Assembly (NCBI GenBank): GCA_031002005.1
Contig: CM061914.1
Span: 14,742,148 to 14,806,147, forward strand
Direction of reading: 5' to 3'
Length of the DNA: 64,000 nucleotides
Origin: Vandiemenella viatica
Taxonomy: Eukaryota; Arthropoda; Insecta; Orthoptera; Morabidae
A program made the translations under genes and the position numbers. The notes beneath the pieces are model-generated. The model searched no databases and had not been told where the DNA came from. It saw only the letters and a list, made by a program, of their open reading frames with translations. Position 1 is the first letter of the stretch; every line of letters begins with the position of its first letter. This document shows, one piece after another, positions 34,870 through 44,394 of the stretch.

Positions 34870-34901
34870 CTGAAGAAGACCCAAGACTAGGTTGAAACGT
34901 C
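34870..34901 (+). ncRNA. Hammerhead-like core, PLE terminus (plus)
   Basis: CTGAAGA at 34870, stem of GACC with GGTT, GAAAC at 34894-34898. It is the mirror of the copy at 31520-31550. Confidence 0.45.
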
Positions 34902-34975
34902 AGGAAAAGAAGAAGAAGGAGTATTGCAACGCAGCGATAATCCTGTAAGCATTTATATTAACATTTCTTTTTGGT

Positions 34976-35994
34976 GTTGTGAGACCACACCTTTAGAGGA
35001 AACCAAACATAGGATTTGAAATAGCTCGTTAATGCAAAAAGCTACATCAGACATTTTATCACCAGCTGTTACCAGTACCTTTTAATATGTTCTAAGCACA
35101 ATATTGGTTAATTAGATAAAGTACAAGTATGATTTTTAGTCAAGAGAAAAAATTAAAATCTAAAATAAATAAAAGCAGGAAATTAACTTCAGGTGATAGA
35201 TAAGTCAAGCTGATTAAAATTATGTATTGCTTTCATGAAAAAGTTTGGATTTAAACAAAATAAATATGAGTTTTCAAATTGCATTGTTAGACACATTATA
35301 GAAATTCCCACGAGGCAGTGACGTAACAGATTTAAATTTTTAAATAATATAAACACTCTTGAAGGAAAGGCAAGGATTCAAAATCACAAGCAAGTCGTGC
35401 AATGAGACTTATAGATAAAAATTAAGCAATTAAATAGATATTATTTTTTAAAGTCACAAGCTGACATCACAAGGTATCTCCAACAACTTGGCATAAGATA
35501 AGTAATGTTTGAATAGTGGCTGCAAATGAGGTTATATCAATAATAACAAATCCTGTCCTGTCCAGCTAGGTTTGTCCAAGAGAATGAAAAAGTTGCAATA
35601 CAAGATATCATTACAGAAATTTGGCACCTGTTAGACAAATTTTTCAGAAAAAAAAAAATTAAATAAGAGCCCATTTCTTACAGGAATCAGAGCACTAGCC
35701 AAGATTGAAGAACACGTACAATAAAGAGGATAATAGTGATAATGAAACTGCCATTAAGCAATGAAAAAAGGTAGGATTAGTGTTGCAAATTGAAAAAAAA
35801 ATTTTTTCAGCTTTGTGAAAAAAATATGAAAAAAAACCTAGCACCCTTGTTTTTTTTTTTTTTTTTAGTAAACAATATATGTGATAAATTATATTTACGG
35901 AACTTACATTTTACAAGTGTGTTTCATAAGTCTTACTGAATCATATAATGTCTTACATAATGATTCATAAATGTATCTATAGAGGTAACATAAT
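34976..35994. other. No gene recognised
   Basis: AT-rich with an A-run near 35650 and T-run near 35850. This may be intron or downstream sequence of the putative host gene on the minus strand. Confidence 0.4.
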
Positions 35995-35995
35995 T

Positions 35996-36222
35996 TTATT
36001 CATCCTCAATGTCAGTACCACATTCACTAGTATCAGCACTACCAACACTAGTTCGATCGGTGTCGGAATTTTCTGTTTCTTCTTCTGTCTCCTCTAGATC
36101 CATAATTTCGGAAGTAGTTACATTTTCCTTTACTGGTTGTTCTTGTATTGTACGCAAAAGATTTTGAGATTGCAATTTTAAATTGTGAGCAAAGTACACA
36201 CTGTGCATAAAGACTGCACCGA
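35996..36222 (-). CDS. Possible last exon of a host gene (acidic C-terminus)
   Basis: The minus strand opens after a possible acceptor (TACAG|AAC at about 36223). It encodes about 75 residues ending in a strongly acidic, Ser/Thr-rich tail (EETEEETENSDTDRTSVGS...TDIEDE). The stop TAA lies inside AATAAA (35995-36000), a poly(A) signal. The composition is unlike the transposons around it. I do not recognise the protein. An acidic tail with a poly(A) signal is what a terminal exon would look like, but chance cannot be excluded. Confidence 0.35.
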
Positions 36223-36239
36223 TAGTTCTGTATTACGGT

Positions 36240-36851
36240 CTTTTAAGTTTGAATTTAAATCTATTATCATACAAAATAGGAGCTTTATTTCTTTTTCAAT
36301 TGTTGGTTTACGCCAACGGTTGCAAGAAAACAATTCATAGTTATTGGCAATTTAATGAGTCAGTATCACTATACCCTGAGAGTTTAACAAGTATACGAAT
36401 ATAAGGAAAGCACAATAAGTAATAAAAAAGAGGCAAAAAACTGTAGATAAATTTTAAATTCCTAATTTTTTGAAAAGATCCGTAGGTCTACAGATAAATT
36501 GGTAGGGCTGGTAGCACTAGTTCAAATAGCGAGTATCAATCGAAACAACGGGGAATGGGGATTCCTTCTCACGCAACCTATCCTCTTCGGGAAGTCCCCA
36601 TTCATAAAAGAAAATTCCAATCAATGTAGCCAATATTTTTTTAATTTTCTTTTTTTTTTTACTGAACCAGAAAAATATAGTAGATTTAAAAATTAAGATA
36701 AGTACTTGGAATAAACTCTAAAACAGTCATATTAAACGATAAATGCTTTACAAATATTTTTTTTCAACACTAGGTAGAATAGGAAAAATAAACCATCACT
36801 TACCACAAATGAAGGCAGGAGGCCATACAAGCACACAAAACAATGACAAAC
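36240..36851. other. No gene recognised
   Basis: AT-rich sequence, no supported feature. Confidence 0.4.
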
Positions 36852-36863
36852 ACTTTTTACAAT

Positions 36864-37123
36864 GCAGTGAATTCTTCACGGGAGTGCAGCCGGATAGTGT
36901 CATAAAATGACGACGTTTCGATAATATGCTCGGTTGTCTTCATCAGGTCTATTTCAGATATTATTGCTTGAAACCACAAAACAGTGAAGCAATATTATCT
37001 GAAATAGACCTGATGAAGACAACCGAGCAGGTTGTTGAAACATCGTCAATTTACGACACTATCCGGCTGAACTCCTGTAAAGAATTCACTGCATCAATAC
37101 GCCGGGAAAGTCTCCACTCTCAT
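36864..37123 (+). mobile_element. Palindromic mini-retroelement 1 with hammerhead-like arms
   Basis: ACTTTTTACAAT (36852-36863) is repeated at 37124-37135. The insert is an inverted repeat (to 37093) whose arms carry a hammerhead-like core. It is followed by the unpaired 3' module CAATACGCCGGGAAAGTCT...ACTCTCAT. Two shorter relatives are at 60869 and 62463. Confidence 0.8.
37010..37041 (+). ncRNA. Hammerhead-like core in mini-element arm
   Basis: CTGATGA at 37010-37016, stem GACAACC with GGTTGTT around loop GAGCA, then GAAAC at 37037-37041. The opposite arm (minus, about 36944-36908) has CTGATGA and GAAAC with a decayed stem II. Stem I was not convincing. Confidence 0.5.
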
Positions 37124-37135
37124 ACTTTTTACAAT

Positions 37136-37560
37136 ATTTTGGTTAGTAATCTTAGTCATGTAAGTAGTAATGATGCAACTAAGGCAAATTGAAGCGGCTT
37201 CTAGGCGATATAAATAAGAAAAGAAAGGGAAATTAACCCACCACATACCAAAGTGGACGGATGCGATGAGAGGGAACACTTATGCTGACAAACAAATACA
37301 CAATATTTCGGCATCTGCCTGGTTCACAAGTATAAAAACGGGCCATTAGGCTCGGAACGTGTGTACACAACGAACGTTGCCTAATGACTTACCGAGTAGA
37401 GGGGGACGGTGGGGGAACGGCTAAGGAGTAGACTATCGAAATCGGTATGCAATGTCTGAGATAATATATTGCAGGCGATGGTAAAATGAACCTAAGTAGT
37501 AAGGTATAAACACGGCGGGGGGGGGGGGGGGGAGAAAAGAAGGTAGTGATGGATTAATAG
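37136..37560. other. No gene; 16-G run at 37517-37532
   Basis: Unassigned sequence ending near a homopolymer of 16 G. Confidence 0.4.
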
Positions 37561-37599
37561 GATTTTAACGGTGGTTAAGTGCAGGTGGGTGTCTCGTAT

Positions 37600-37750
37600 C
37601 CTGGATATTCTGGTACGCTAGTTCCCATCTCCGGAGTTCTGCTGCAGTGGTGCTGTCAGGAAAACTCTGACTGCTCTCACAGTTAAAGAGTCGTTGAGGT
37701 TGTTGGAATCATGGCTATTGGCATGTTCTGGTAGTGGAAGGTACAATGCG
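37600..37750 (-). pseudogene. Relic coding repeat, LTVRAVRVF family
   Basis: The minus strand reads EHANSHDSNNLNDSLTVRA. It is alignable to EHASTHHSTNINNCFTVRT at about 49700 on the plus strand. Both look like C-terminal tails of PLE endonuclease regions. The family is not certain. Confidence 0.4.
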
Positions 37751-37908
37751 GGTATAATGGAATATTAACACAACAGAGATACTCTTGGAAATCCATACAT
37801 CAGCAGCTATAACAACTTTGAACAATAGAATTAATAATCTCAAGCTAGAGCTGTAGAGCTATGACAGGAGATGAAATAAAAACAAACAATTTGATTCTCC
37901 CCTTGATA

Positions 37909-39169
37909 TGAAGGTTGCTATTTATATTTAAGGCCTAGTAATGAAAAAACAAATATTTATGATCGAAATTGGTTTTTTTTGTTTCTCAAAATATTCTCCA
38001 TGAACATCAATACACTTTTGCATGCATTTGAACCAATTTTTGAAGCACTTTTTCCATTTCAATGGAGGTAACTCCAGAACGTGCGTCTTGAATGCATCAA
38101 CCGCTTCTTCAGGTGTCGAAAATCGTTGACCACATAATTTGTTTTTTATGTACGGGAATAAAAAGAAGTCATTGGGTGCCAAATCAGGGTTGTACGGTGG
38201 ATGACCCATCAATTCGATGTTTTGACTGGTCAAAAATTCCTTTGTTTGAGCCGATGTGTGACAGCTCGCAATGTCATAATGAAGAATTATTTGCCTCTTC
38301 TTTGATTTTTTTCCGAATTTCTTCAAAGATTTCTGGTAAACAAATGGTTGTGTACCATTCAGATTTGACCGTCCTACGTTGCTCTAACGCCACTGTTGCC
38401 ACGTGACCGGTAATACCAAAGAAACAGGCAAACATTTGCTTCGATCTGTTTCTTCCGCGAACTACTTTTGTTGGATTTGGCTCGTCTTGGAAGACCCTAC
38501 AGTTGATTGCTGTTTTGTTTCGGGCTCATATGCATAGATCCATGATTCGTCAGCTGTGTAGATGTTATACAAAGCCTTTCATGCACCTTGAATGTATTTT
38601 TTTTTTTTTTAATATTTTCTTGCACCAATCGACACAAGCTTCCTTTTGAGCGTCTGTCAGATTATGCGGGATCCAACGTGAACAAATCTTTTTTATGACC
38701 AAATGATCATGCAATATTTTATTGATGCTTGTCATACTAATGCCCAAAGATGACTCAATCTCAAGGTATGTCACATGACGATCTTGCTTTATCAATTACG
38801 CACAGCATCGATGTTTTCTGACACAACTACCGATTTTGGACGACCCTGACAGAATTCATCCTGAAGCGAACTTTGGCCACGATTGAATTCGTTATACCAG
38901 TTTTTTACAGTGCTATATAGGAAATTAAGTTCATCGAAGCACTCTGGTATTGATAATCCACATCGAAAGTTGTGAAAAATAATAGCACGAAAATGATCAC
39001 GAGTTAATTCAATTTTTTCGCCCGAGATGAATTTTTGAAGTTACTGTAAACAACAAATCGCACTCAAATGACACACTGTTATGAATAAGGCTATGTTCAA
39101 CAATGTCAATGTTTCCAAATGTAAACTTCAGATGGCACCTGGCAACAGAAATATAAATAGCAACCATCG
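37909..39169 (-). mobile_element. mariner transposon, 1.26 kb, TA target
   Basis: Flanked by TA at 37907-37908 and 39170-39171. Inverted ends share GGTTGCTATTTATATTT. Length is normal for mariner. Confidence 0.88.
37928..39060 (-). pseudogene. mariner transposase, frameshifted
   Basis: Minus strand. The N-terminal HTH part (LEIESSLGISMTSINKILHDH) lies at 38795-38565. The catalytic C-terminal half (38326-37928) has YDIASCHTS and HPPYNPDLAPNDFFLFP, which supply two of the D,D34D acidic residues. Frame breaks separate the halves and degrade the first 200 bases of the gene, so it is inactive. Confidence 0.88.
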
Positions 39170-39358
39170 TATAATCAATCATTCATTAATTTAACAAACT
39201 ATCTATAAAAATCATACATATATTCAGTGAAAATCCCACTAGCTTGTTGAACCTCTCGCAGCTTTGAATTAAAATTTCAGAGCAGGGAAATAAAATTTTA
39301 TTATATATAAATCTAATCATGATAAATTTATTACAAGCTTTGCTGACAACTTGAATAA

Positions 39359-39532
39359 CTATTTCATTCTTGTACCATATGGAAGATGGCCTACAGTTTC
39401 ACTCACCTTTTCCAAGTTCAAGACTTCAAGCAATTTCTCTCTCAGCTGAGGAATGGCACACATATCTCTCAGCAGTTCACATAATTTATGCTGCACGTCT
39501 GTCATCATATCCGATATAAACAAAACATCCAC
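39359..39532 (-). CDS. Possible internal exon of a host gene
   Basis: The minus strand has a good acceptor (CTGTTTTTCCAG|TG) at 39533. A helical coding stretch begins CLVDVLFISDMMTDVQHKL and ends LPYGTRMK stop. A donor could be ATG|GTACAAG before the stop. It has no transposon motif and looks like part of an armadillo/HEAT-type helical protein. Splice phase does not match directly with the exon at 43 kb, so another exon would have to lie between. Function unknown. Confidence 0.4.
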   Translation of the reverse strand: MDVLFISDMMTDVQHKLCELLRDMCAIPQLREKLLEVLNLEKVSETVGHLPYGTRMK

Positions 39533-39559
39533 TAAACACTGGAAAAACAGAATCAAATG

Positions 39560-39997
39560 ATAAAAAGGAAAGCATAATCATTAAATCGTTTGAAGTTCTA
39601 ATGATGGCAATGGTGGTGATGATCAAGTAATTAGGGTAAATGTTTTCTTCTTTTCATCCAAAAGAAACACCCTTGAAGCTTTACTTAATGTGAGATTTTA
39701 TTACTGAAAGTTGTATGGAAATTTCCAAAGAAATTAAATGAATAGCTAGGACGAAATTCAATTACAGTCTTGGTTGAAAATGAAATTCTTTAAGATGTAA
39801 TGGAATGAAAAAAAAAAGTATTTACTAAATCGATTAAATATATTGTTTAATTTACAAAGAGCATTAAAAAAGAAAATATGGACAGGTTTACATTTTTAAA
39901 AAGGCAACTCTGTTGATAATCACATTTAATAAACATGTATTTACAATATCTGATTTACAATATATGTTGTGGATCATTTTCCTAAACTGCTGATAAT
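39560..39997. other. No gene recognised
   Basis: AT-rich sequence; likely intronic if the minus-strand gene is real. Confidence 0.4.
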
Positions 39998-40524
39998 ATT
40001 AATAAATAAATTACGCCAAAGCAATTGACTTTTTTGTATTTATTGGTCTCCCATACATGTTTCACTTCTTTTGCAGAAGCATCTTCAGCGGGTTTTTTCT
40101 ATTAATTACGTACAAAAGTTGTAAGCAGGTTGTGTTGTGTTTGGTACAGTGGAATGAATTATTATCTAACTTATAATCTACTTACATTTAGTGGTCTATT
40201 GCATTTCTTTTAGCTCCATTTTCAGCATCAGTGCTTTTGCATTTTTGGTGAGAAGTATCTTCATTATTCAGATTGACAACACTGCACTTTATTGCACTGC
40301 ACTATGTGTATTTTCTTGCGAATAGTCGTTCTGTTTTGTTTAATAAGTATCGAGTTTGTGTAGTTATGTGGTGTTGTTTTGTTTTTTCAGTCTTCCATTT
40401 ATTTGGTGTGTTTTTTTTCAAATGTTAATGATTTCAGTATTTTTTGTGGTTTTTTATGTTCTTATTTATTGTTGTTTTTCCTGTGTCCATGCATTAAAAA
40501 TAACACATAATCCAATAAGTATCA

Positions 40525-40851
40525 CAACTCAGGAATATACAGGCTAACATGCAATGAATGTGAAGCACAGTACATAGGACAAACATGCAGAAAATTCGAA
40601 CCAGATACAAGGAACATATAAGAGCTCTAAAATGTTCAACATTTGCAGAACACTTACAAGAACACAACCACCACCCAACAAACATTGACTCAGACATGCA
40701 AATACTCACCATACACAACAACAAACCACAAGTACTAAAATTCCAAGAAAACTATCATATACAAAAAGCACTAACAGAAGGAAAACAAATAATAAATGGA
40801 TACACAAACCTCACACACCCAACACTATACAAAACACTGAAACTAAAATAG
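40525..40851 (+). pseudogene. GIY-YIG endonuclease in the loop of the inverted PLE
   Basis: NSGIYRLTCNECEAQYIGQT shows an intact GIY...YIG pair at 40525-40584. A one-base frame change near 40590 shifts to the frame beginning RTRYKEHIRAL, which has the conserved Arg/Glu region and runs to the stop at 40851. The RT that normally precedes it is missing. Confidence 0.75.
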
Positions 40852-41263
40852 AAACATCGACACAGGAAAAACAACAATAAATAAGAACATAAAAAACAAC
40901 AAAAAATACTGAAAAAATTTACATTAAAAAAATGCCAAATAAATGGAAGACCGAAAAAACAAAACAACAACACATAACTACACAAACTCGATACTTAGTA
41001 AACAAAACAGAACGACCATTCGCAAGAAAATACACATAGTGCAGTGCAATAAAGTGCAGTGTTGTGAATCTTATTAATGAAGACACTTCTCACCAAAAAT
41101 GCAAAAGCACTGATGCTGAGAATGGAGCTAAAAGAAATGCAGTTGACCACTATATGTAAGTAGATTATAAGTTAGATAATAATTCGTTCCACTGTACCAA
41201 ACACAACACAACCTGCTTACAACTTTTGTACGTAATTAACAGAAAAAAGAAAAAAAAACAACG

Positions 41264-41293
41264 CTGAAGATGCTTCTGCAAAAGAAGTGAAAC
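41264..41293 (+). ncRNA. Hammerhead-like core, inverted PLE arm
   Basis: CTGAAGA, stem GCTTC with GAAGT, GAAAC, followed by GCGTAC. The copy in the other arm is at 40059-40088 on the minus strand. Confidence 0.5.
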
Positions 41294-41575
41294 GCGTACG
41301 GGAGACCAATAAATACGAAAAAGTCAACATAGTTGGCGTAATTTATTTATTAATTTATTTACAGTGTTGAATAAGAGAAGAATCACTAAAAATGGGTGAC
41401 AATAGAACTACACAGAAATTAATGGATATGGAGTAATTTAGAAAACCTATGTCTTCAGCAGAAAATTTAGTTGATTTTGTATTCAAGTGTTGATAAAGAG
41501 TTCTTATTACATTATTTAATTTGCTGATAAAACTATTGATAATTTTGTTGAATTAATGGGCTTAAGGGGACACAG

Positions 41576-42162
41576 TCGCGAAGGACATCCCATAAGAAAT
41601 CAATGTTAAAACAAGCAAACTTCAGGTACACTTTCTGAAGATACTTATGGAGAAACAGACCAGAAACTTTCGCAGTATACAGATAAAACATCATCTGCAA
41701 ATCACATAAAGATTTGTTACTAAATTTTATATAGTTTATGATTATTGATTTTTTTGTTCTAAAAAACAAAAAATTATAACTTTTATAAATATCTTGGAGC
41801 TTGTAAGTTTGTTCTTGTTGTTACGATAGGTCCCATTTTTTTTTGATTAATCATTGCATTATTAACAAGAGATGCTGAAAGTCTGATGTCTTTATCAGTT
41901 TTAGTTTTTGAGAAAAGTGTACCAGAAGATCAAAATATGTAGTTTTAAGAAAAACTGTATTAAAAATTTTACAGAAAAGAAACTAATGTACATTACAATA
42001 CAGACACACTATTACCACGTATCACGAAAAAATTAATAACTACAAATCTAATCGTCAAATTTACACAAAACAAACGGCATTTTGCAGCTAAATAATTGGA
42101 GCTTTTAACAAGTCTAAAAAGAAAAATTCAATTTTTTTGAACCTGTTCGCGACTGTGTCCCG
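41576..42162. mobile_element. TTAA-flanked MITE (piggyBac type), 587 bp
   Basis: TTAA at 41572-41575 and 42163-42166. Termini GGGGACACAGTCGCGAA and the reverse complement of CGGGACACAGTCGCGAA match at 16 of 17 positions. There is no transposase inside. TTAA duplication is diagnostic of piggyBac-type insertion. Confidence 0.82.
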
Positions 42163-42166
42163 TTAA

Positions 42167-42839
42167 CACCTTTTACAAAATAAAATTGGTTTAACATTTT
42201 AACATATCATAACTTATGTAAATAAGACTGCCAGTGTAACTGATTTTCACAAATATAAATAATACAAGTGAACTAAAGATTTACAATCAATAATACAAGT
42301 AAGACAATGTAAAAGTTGTAAAAGTAAAATAAGCTTAAAAAACTAGGAAATGAAATTGCAAAGCCAACTGGTTTTGTAACTTTCTAACACTATAACTCTT
42401 GGTTAAAATTTAAAATAATGACAGTCACACTTCAAACAGAAGGTGAAGTAGCTTAAAAATTGTGCAAATGTCAGCCAAATATCTAAAAGTAACCCAGGCA
42501 ACTGATAAGCTGACACAAGTTAGTTAGTTCATGTAGATAACTAAAAATTTCTTCTCAAAGTGGAGACAGGAAGCATGTGACGATACACAGGAAATGTGAA
42601 CAAACAGGTACATATTATTTTGTACAGCCTCTTATAGTTTTGAAAGAAAAATAACACTAGCATTAATTACAGAGCAGTTTACTTAGTAGTAATGTATACC
42701 CCATGCTTAAGGATCACAAATAGTCATCTCATTGAGTGCATTTTTGTGATAACTGACAGTTAGAAGACTATTCACAAGGACAAACAATATGACCCTAACT
42801 TCTACGATCTTTACTACTCAACATTTCTGAACTGAGCAA
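42167..42839. other. No gene recognised
   Basis: AT-rich; likely intron or unassigned. Confidence 0.4.
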
Positions 42840-42845
42840 ACATAC

Positions 42846-43162
42846 AAACTTTATTACTAATAACACTGGATTTGAGGAGGCTCTTGGCACTTACAGGAAT
42901 ACTTGACCGGAGCTGCATAATCACACCATCGTTACAGTTGCTGTGACTGAGTACTGCACTGGCTGTTGATAGAGCGTGAGCGGCAGTAGTAGGGCACTCT
43001 ACTGAACGCAAGGCCAACTCCAGAAACCGCCCGTGCAGAGGAGCCAAATCCACAATTTCAGCCGATAACAATGTTCTCAACAGCTCCAGCACCATTGATG
43101 TCTCCTCTTCCTCATTCACTATCAATGATCTTTCCACAAGTCCTTCAACATCCTCCTTGAAG
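42846..43162 (-). CDS. Possible internal exon of a host gene, helical repeat protein
   Basis: The minus strand has acceptor AACTTCAG|CTTC at 43163 and donor TTT|GTATGT at 42845. Between them are 317 bases open in one frame, with leucine-rich amphipathic helices (ETSMVLELLRTLLSAEIVDL, then FLELALRSVE and STASAVLSH). This looks like an armadillo/HEAT fold. There is no transposon similarity and GC content is higher than the flanks. I do not recognise the gene. It is the best host-exon candidate in the window. Confidence 0.5.
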
Positions 43163-44041
43163 CTGAAGTTAATTAATTTTATTAATTGATGAAATATGAA
43201 AAATTAATTCTGATACTTCTACAGGCATCTATAATAAAAAAAATTGTACATTCCTATCAACCTGCTGGCAGAATTACAGCAACAAGATTCTGCAGAATTT
43301 ATTACAAAGGCTCAAGTGCATATTAGGTACATATATGTAGCCTATAAGATCATATCTCAACCATTTTTATGATACTAAAACTTGATTTAGTTAAAATCGT
43401 TTCAAAAAATGTATACCAATTCATTTTAGTACTGACAATCTTTACTTCATTTCAATAAAATTTGTTAAATATTTTAGAATCACTTTAAATGGAGTTATCC
43501 TATCTGGTTTTCGACAGTGAAAATTCATTTTTTACTAATGTTTTTTATACTTTTCAAACCTACTACAAAGTTACCCTCTTTAGAGATATGTGATTTGAGA
43601 TGATACTAATGAGCCACATTTTAGAAATTTTCCTTACAAAATCTTTAAAATAAATTATGGATATTATAATTTTTGTTATAATTAATATTAAAGTGGTGAC
43701 CCAAATAGTTACTGCAAGGTGAAAAATGTCAAATGTAATATCTTTTCATTAGTAAAAGCATCAGACAAGTAAAGATTAAACAGTGCTCTAACTGCAAAGA
43801 GGGTTAAAACTATACTGGATTAAGAAATACAAAATAGCACAAAAATATGAATTTTGAAATTTATTAATCAAAGAAAAGAGATTTCCATAAATTCCTTATT
43901 ACTGTGACTAGAGAGTTGTGATAAGCTCACCCCTTGATCGGCATGTTTGTACTAATTAGACAGAATAAAATTGTGTGATTTTGCATCCTTTGATCATATG
44001 TGTATGAAATGTTTCCACATCCTGTCATGTAATGGCTATCT
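43163..44041. other. No gene recognised
   Basis: AT-rich sequence, no supported feature. Confidence 0.4.
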
Positions 44042-44054
44042 TAAATGATTCAAA

Positions 44055-44311
44055 TTTTTTTTTGTTTTGTTTTTTTTTGTAACAGTTTAACGTCCCTTTT
44101 TAACAACGTGGTCTTTAGAGACGGGAAAGGATGGGGGCAAGGAATGGGAAGGAATTCGGCCATGGCCTTTTGAAGGAAGCATCCCGGCATTCACCTGGAG
44201 TGATTTGGGGAAACCATGGAAAACCCAAATCTGGATGCCCGGACGGGGATTCGAACCGCCGTCCTCCCGAATGCGAGGCCAGAACGCTATCCGTTACACC
44301 ACCACGCTCGG
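44055..44311 (-). mobile_element. tRNA-derived SINE, 257 bp, 13-bp TSD
   Basis: TAAATGATTCAAA at 44042-44054 is repeated at 44312-44324. On the minus strand the head is tRNA-like, with a perfect A box TGGTGTAACGG (44301-44291) and B box GGTTCGAATCC (44257-44247). These are Pol III promoters. A body and an A-rich tail (T-run at 44057-44080 on plus) follow. The almost perfect TSD suggests a fairly recent insertion. Confidence 0.92.
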
Positions 44312-44394
44312 TAAATGATTCAAAGAGATTGAACTAAAAGTAAACACGCTTATCAGCCTGCTGTAGTGAGTGCATTAGTAAAAATATATGAAGT

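Larger units (their letters stand above)
31428..34959 (-). mobile_element. Penelope-like element with inverted terminal copy
   Basis: Minus-strand order: RT (about 33290-32330), GIY-YIG endonuclease (32104-31688), 3' region with a hammerhead-like core (31550-31520) and a short A-rich tail. To its right lies a plus-strand partial copy of endonuclease and 3' region (33336-34959), so the termini are long inverted repeats. One 16-bp TSD surrounds the whole unit, showing it inserted as a single event. A solo LTR was added later in the plus-strand copy. This inverted layout is known for Penelope elements. Confidence 0.85.
39998..41354. mobile_element. Penelope-like element with two about 0.5-kb inverted arms
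   Basis: The sequence from ATTAATAAATAAATTACGCC (39998) to its reverse complement ending at 41354 folds back. Arms are about 39998-40490 and 40850-41354, with a GIY-YIG coding loop between. Each arm has a CTGAAGA...GAAAC hammerhead-like core (40059-40088 minus; 41264-41293 plus). No RT is present. A separate TSD cannot be told from the AT-rich arm ends. Confidence 0.8.

Noticed and set aside
41533..41769. 78-codon minus-strand frame
   Set aside because: It crosses the TTAA border of the MITE, so it cannot be a conserved gene.
44244..44311. A functional tRNA gene
   Set aside because: A and B boxes are present, but the sequence is the head of a SINE with TSDs and no acceptor stem pairing was evident.
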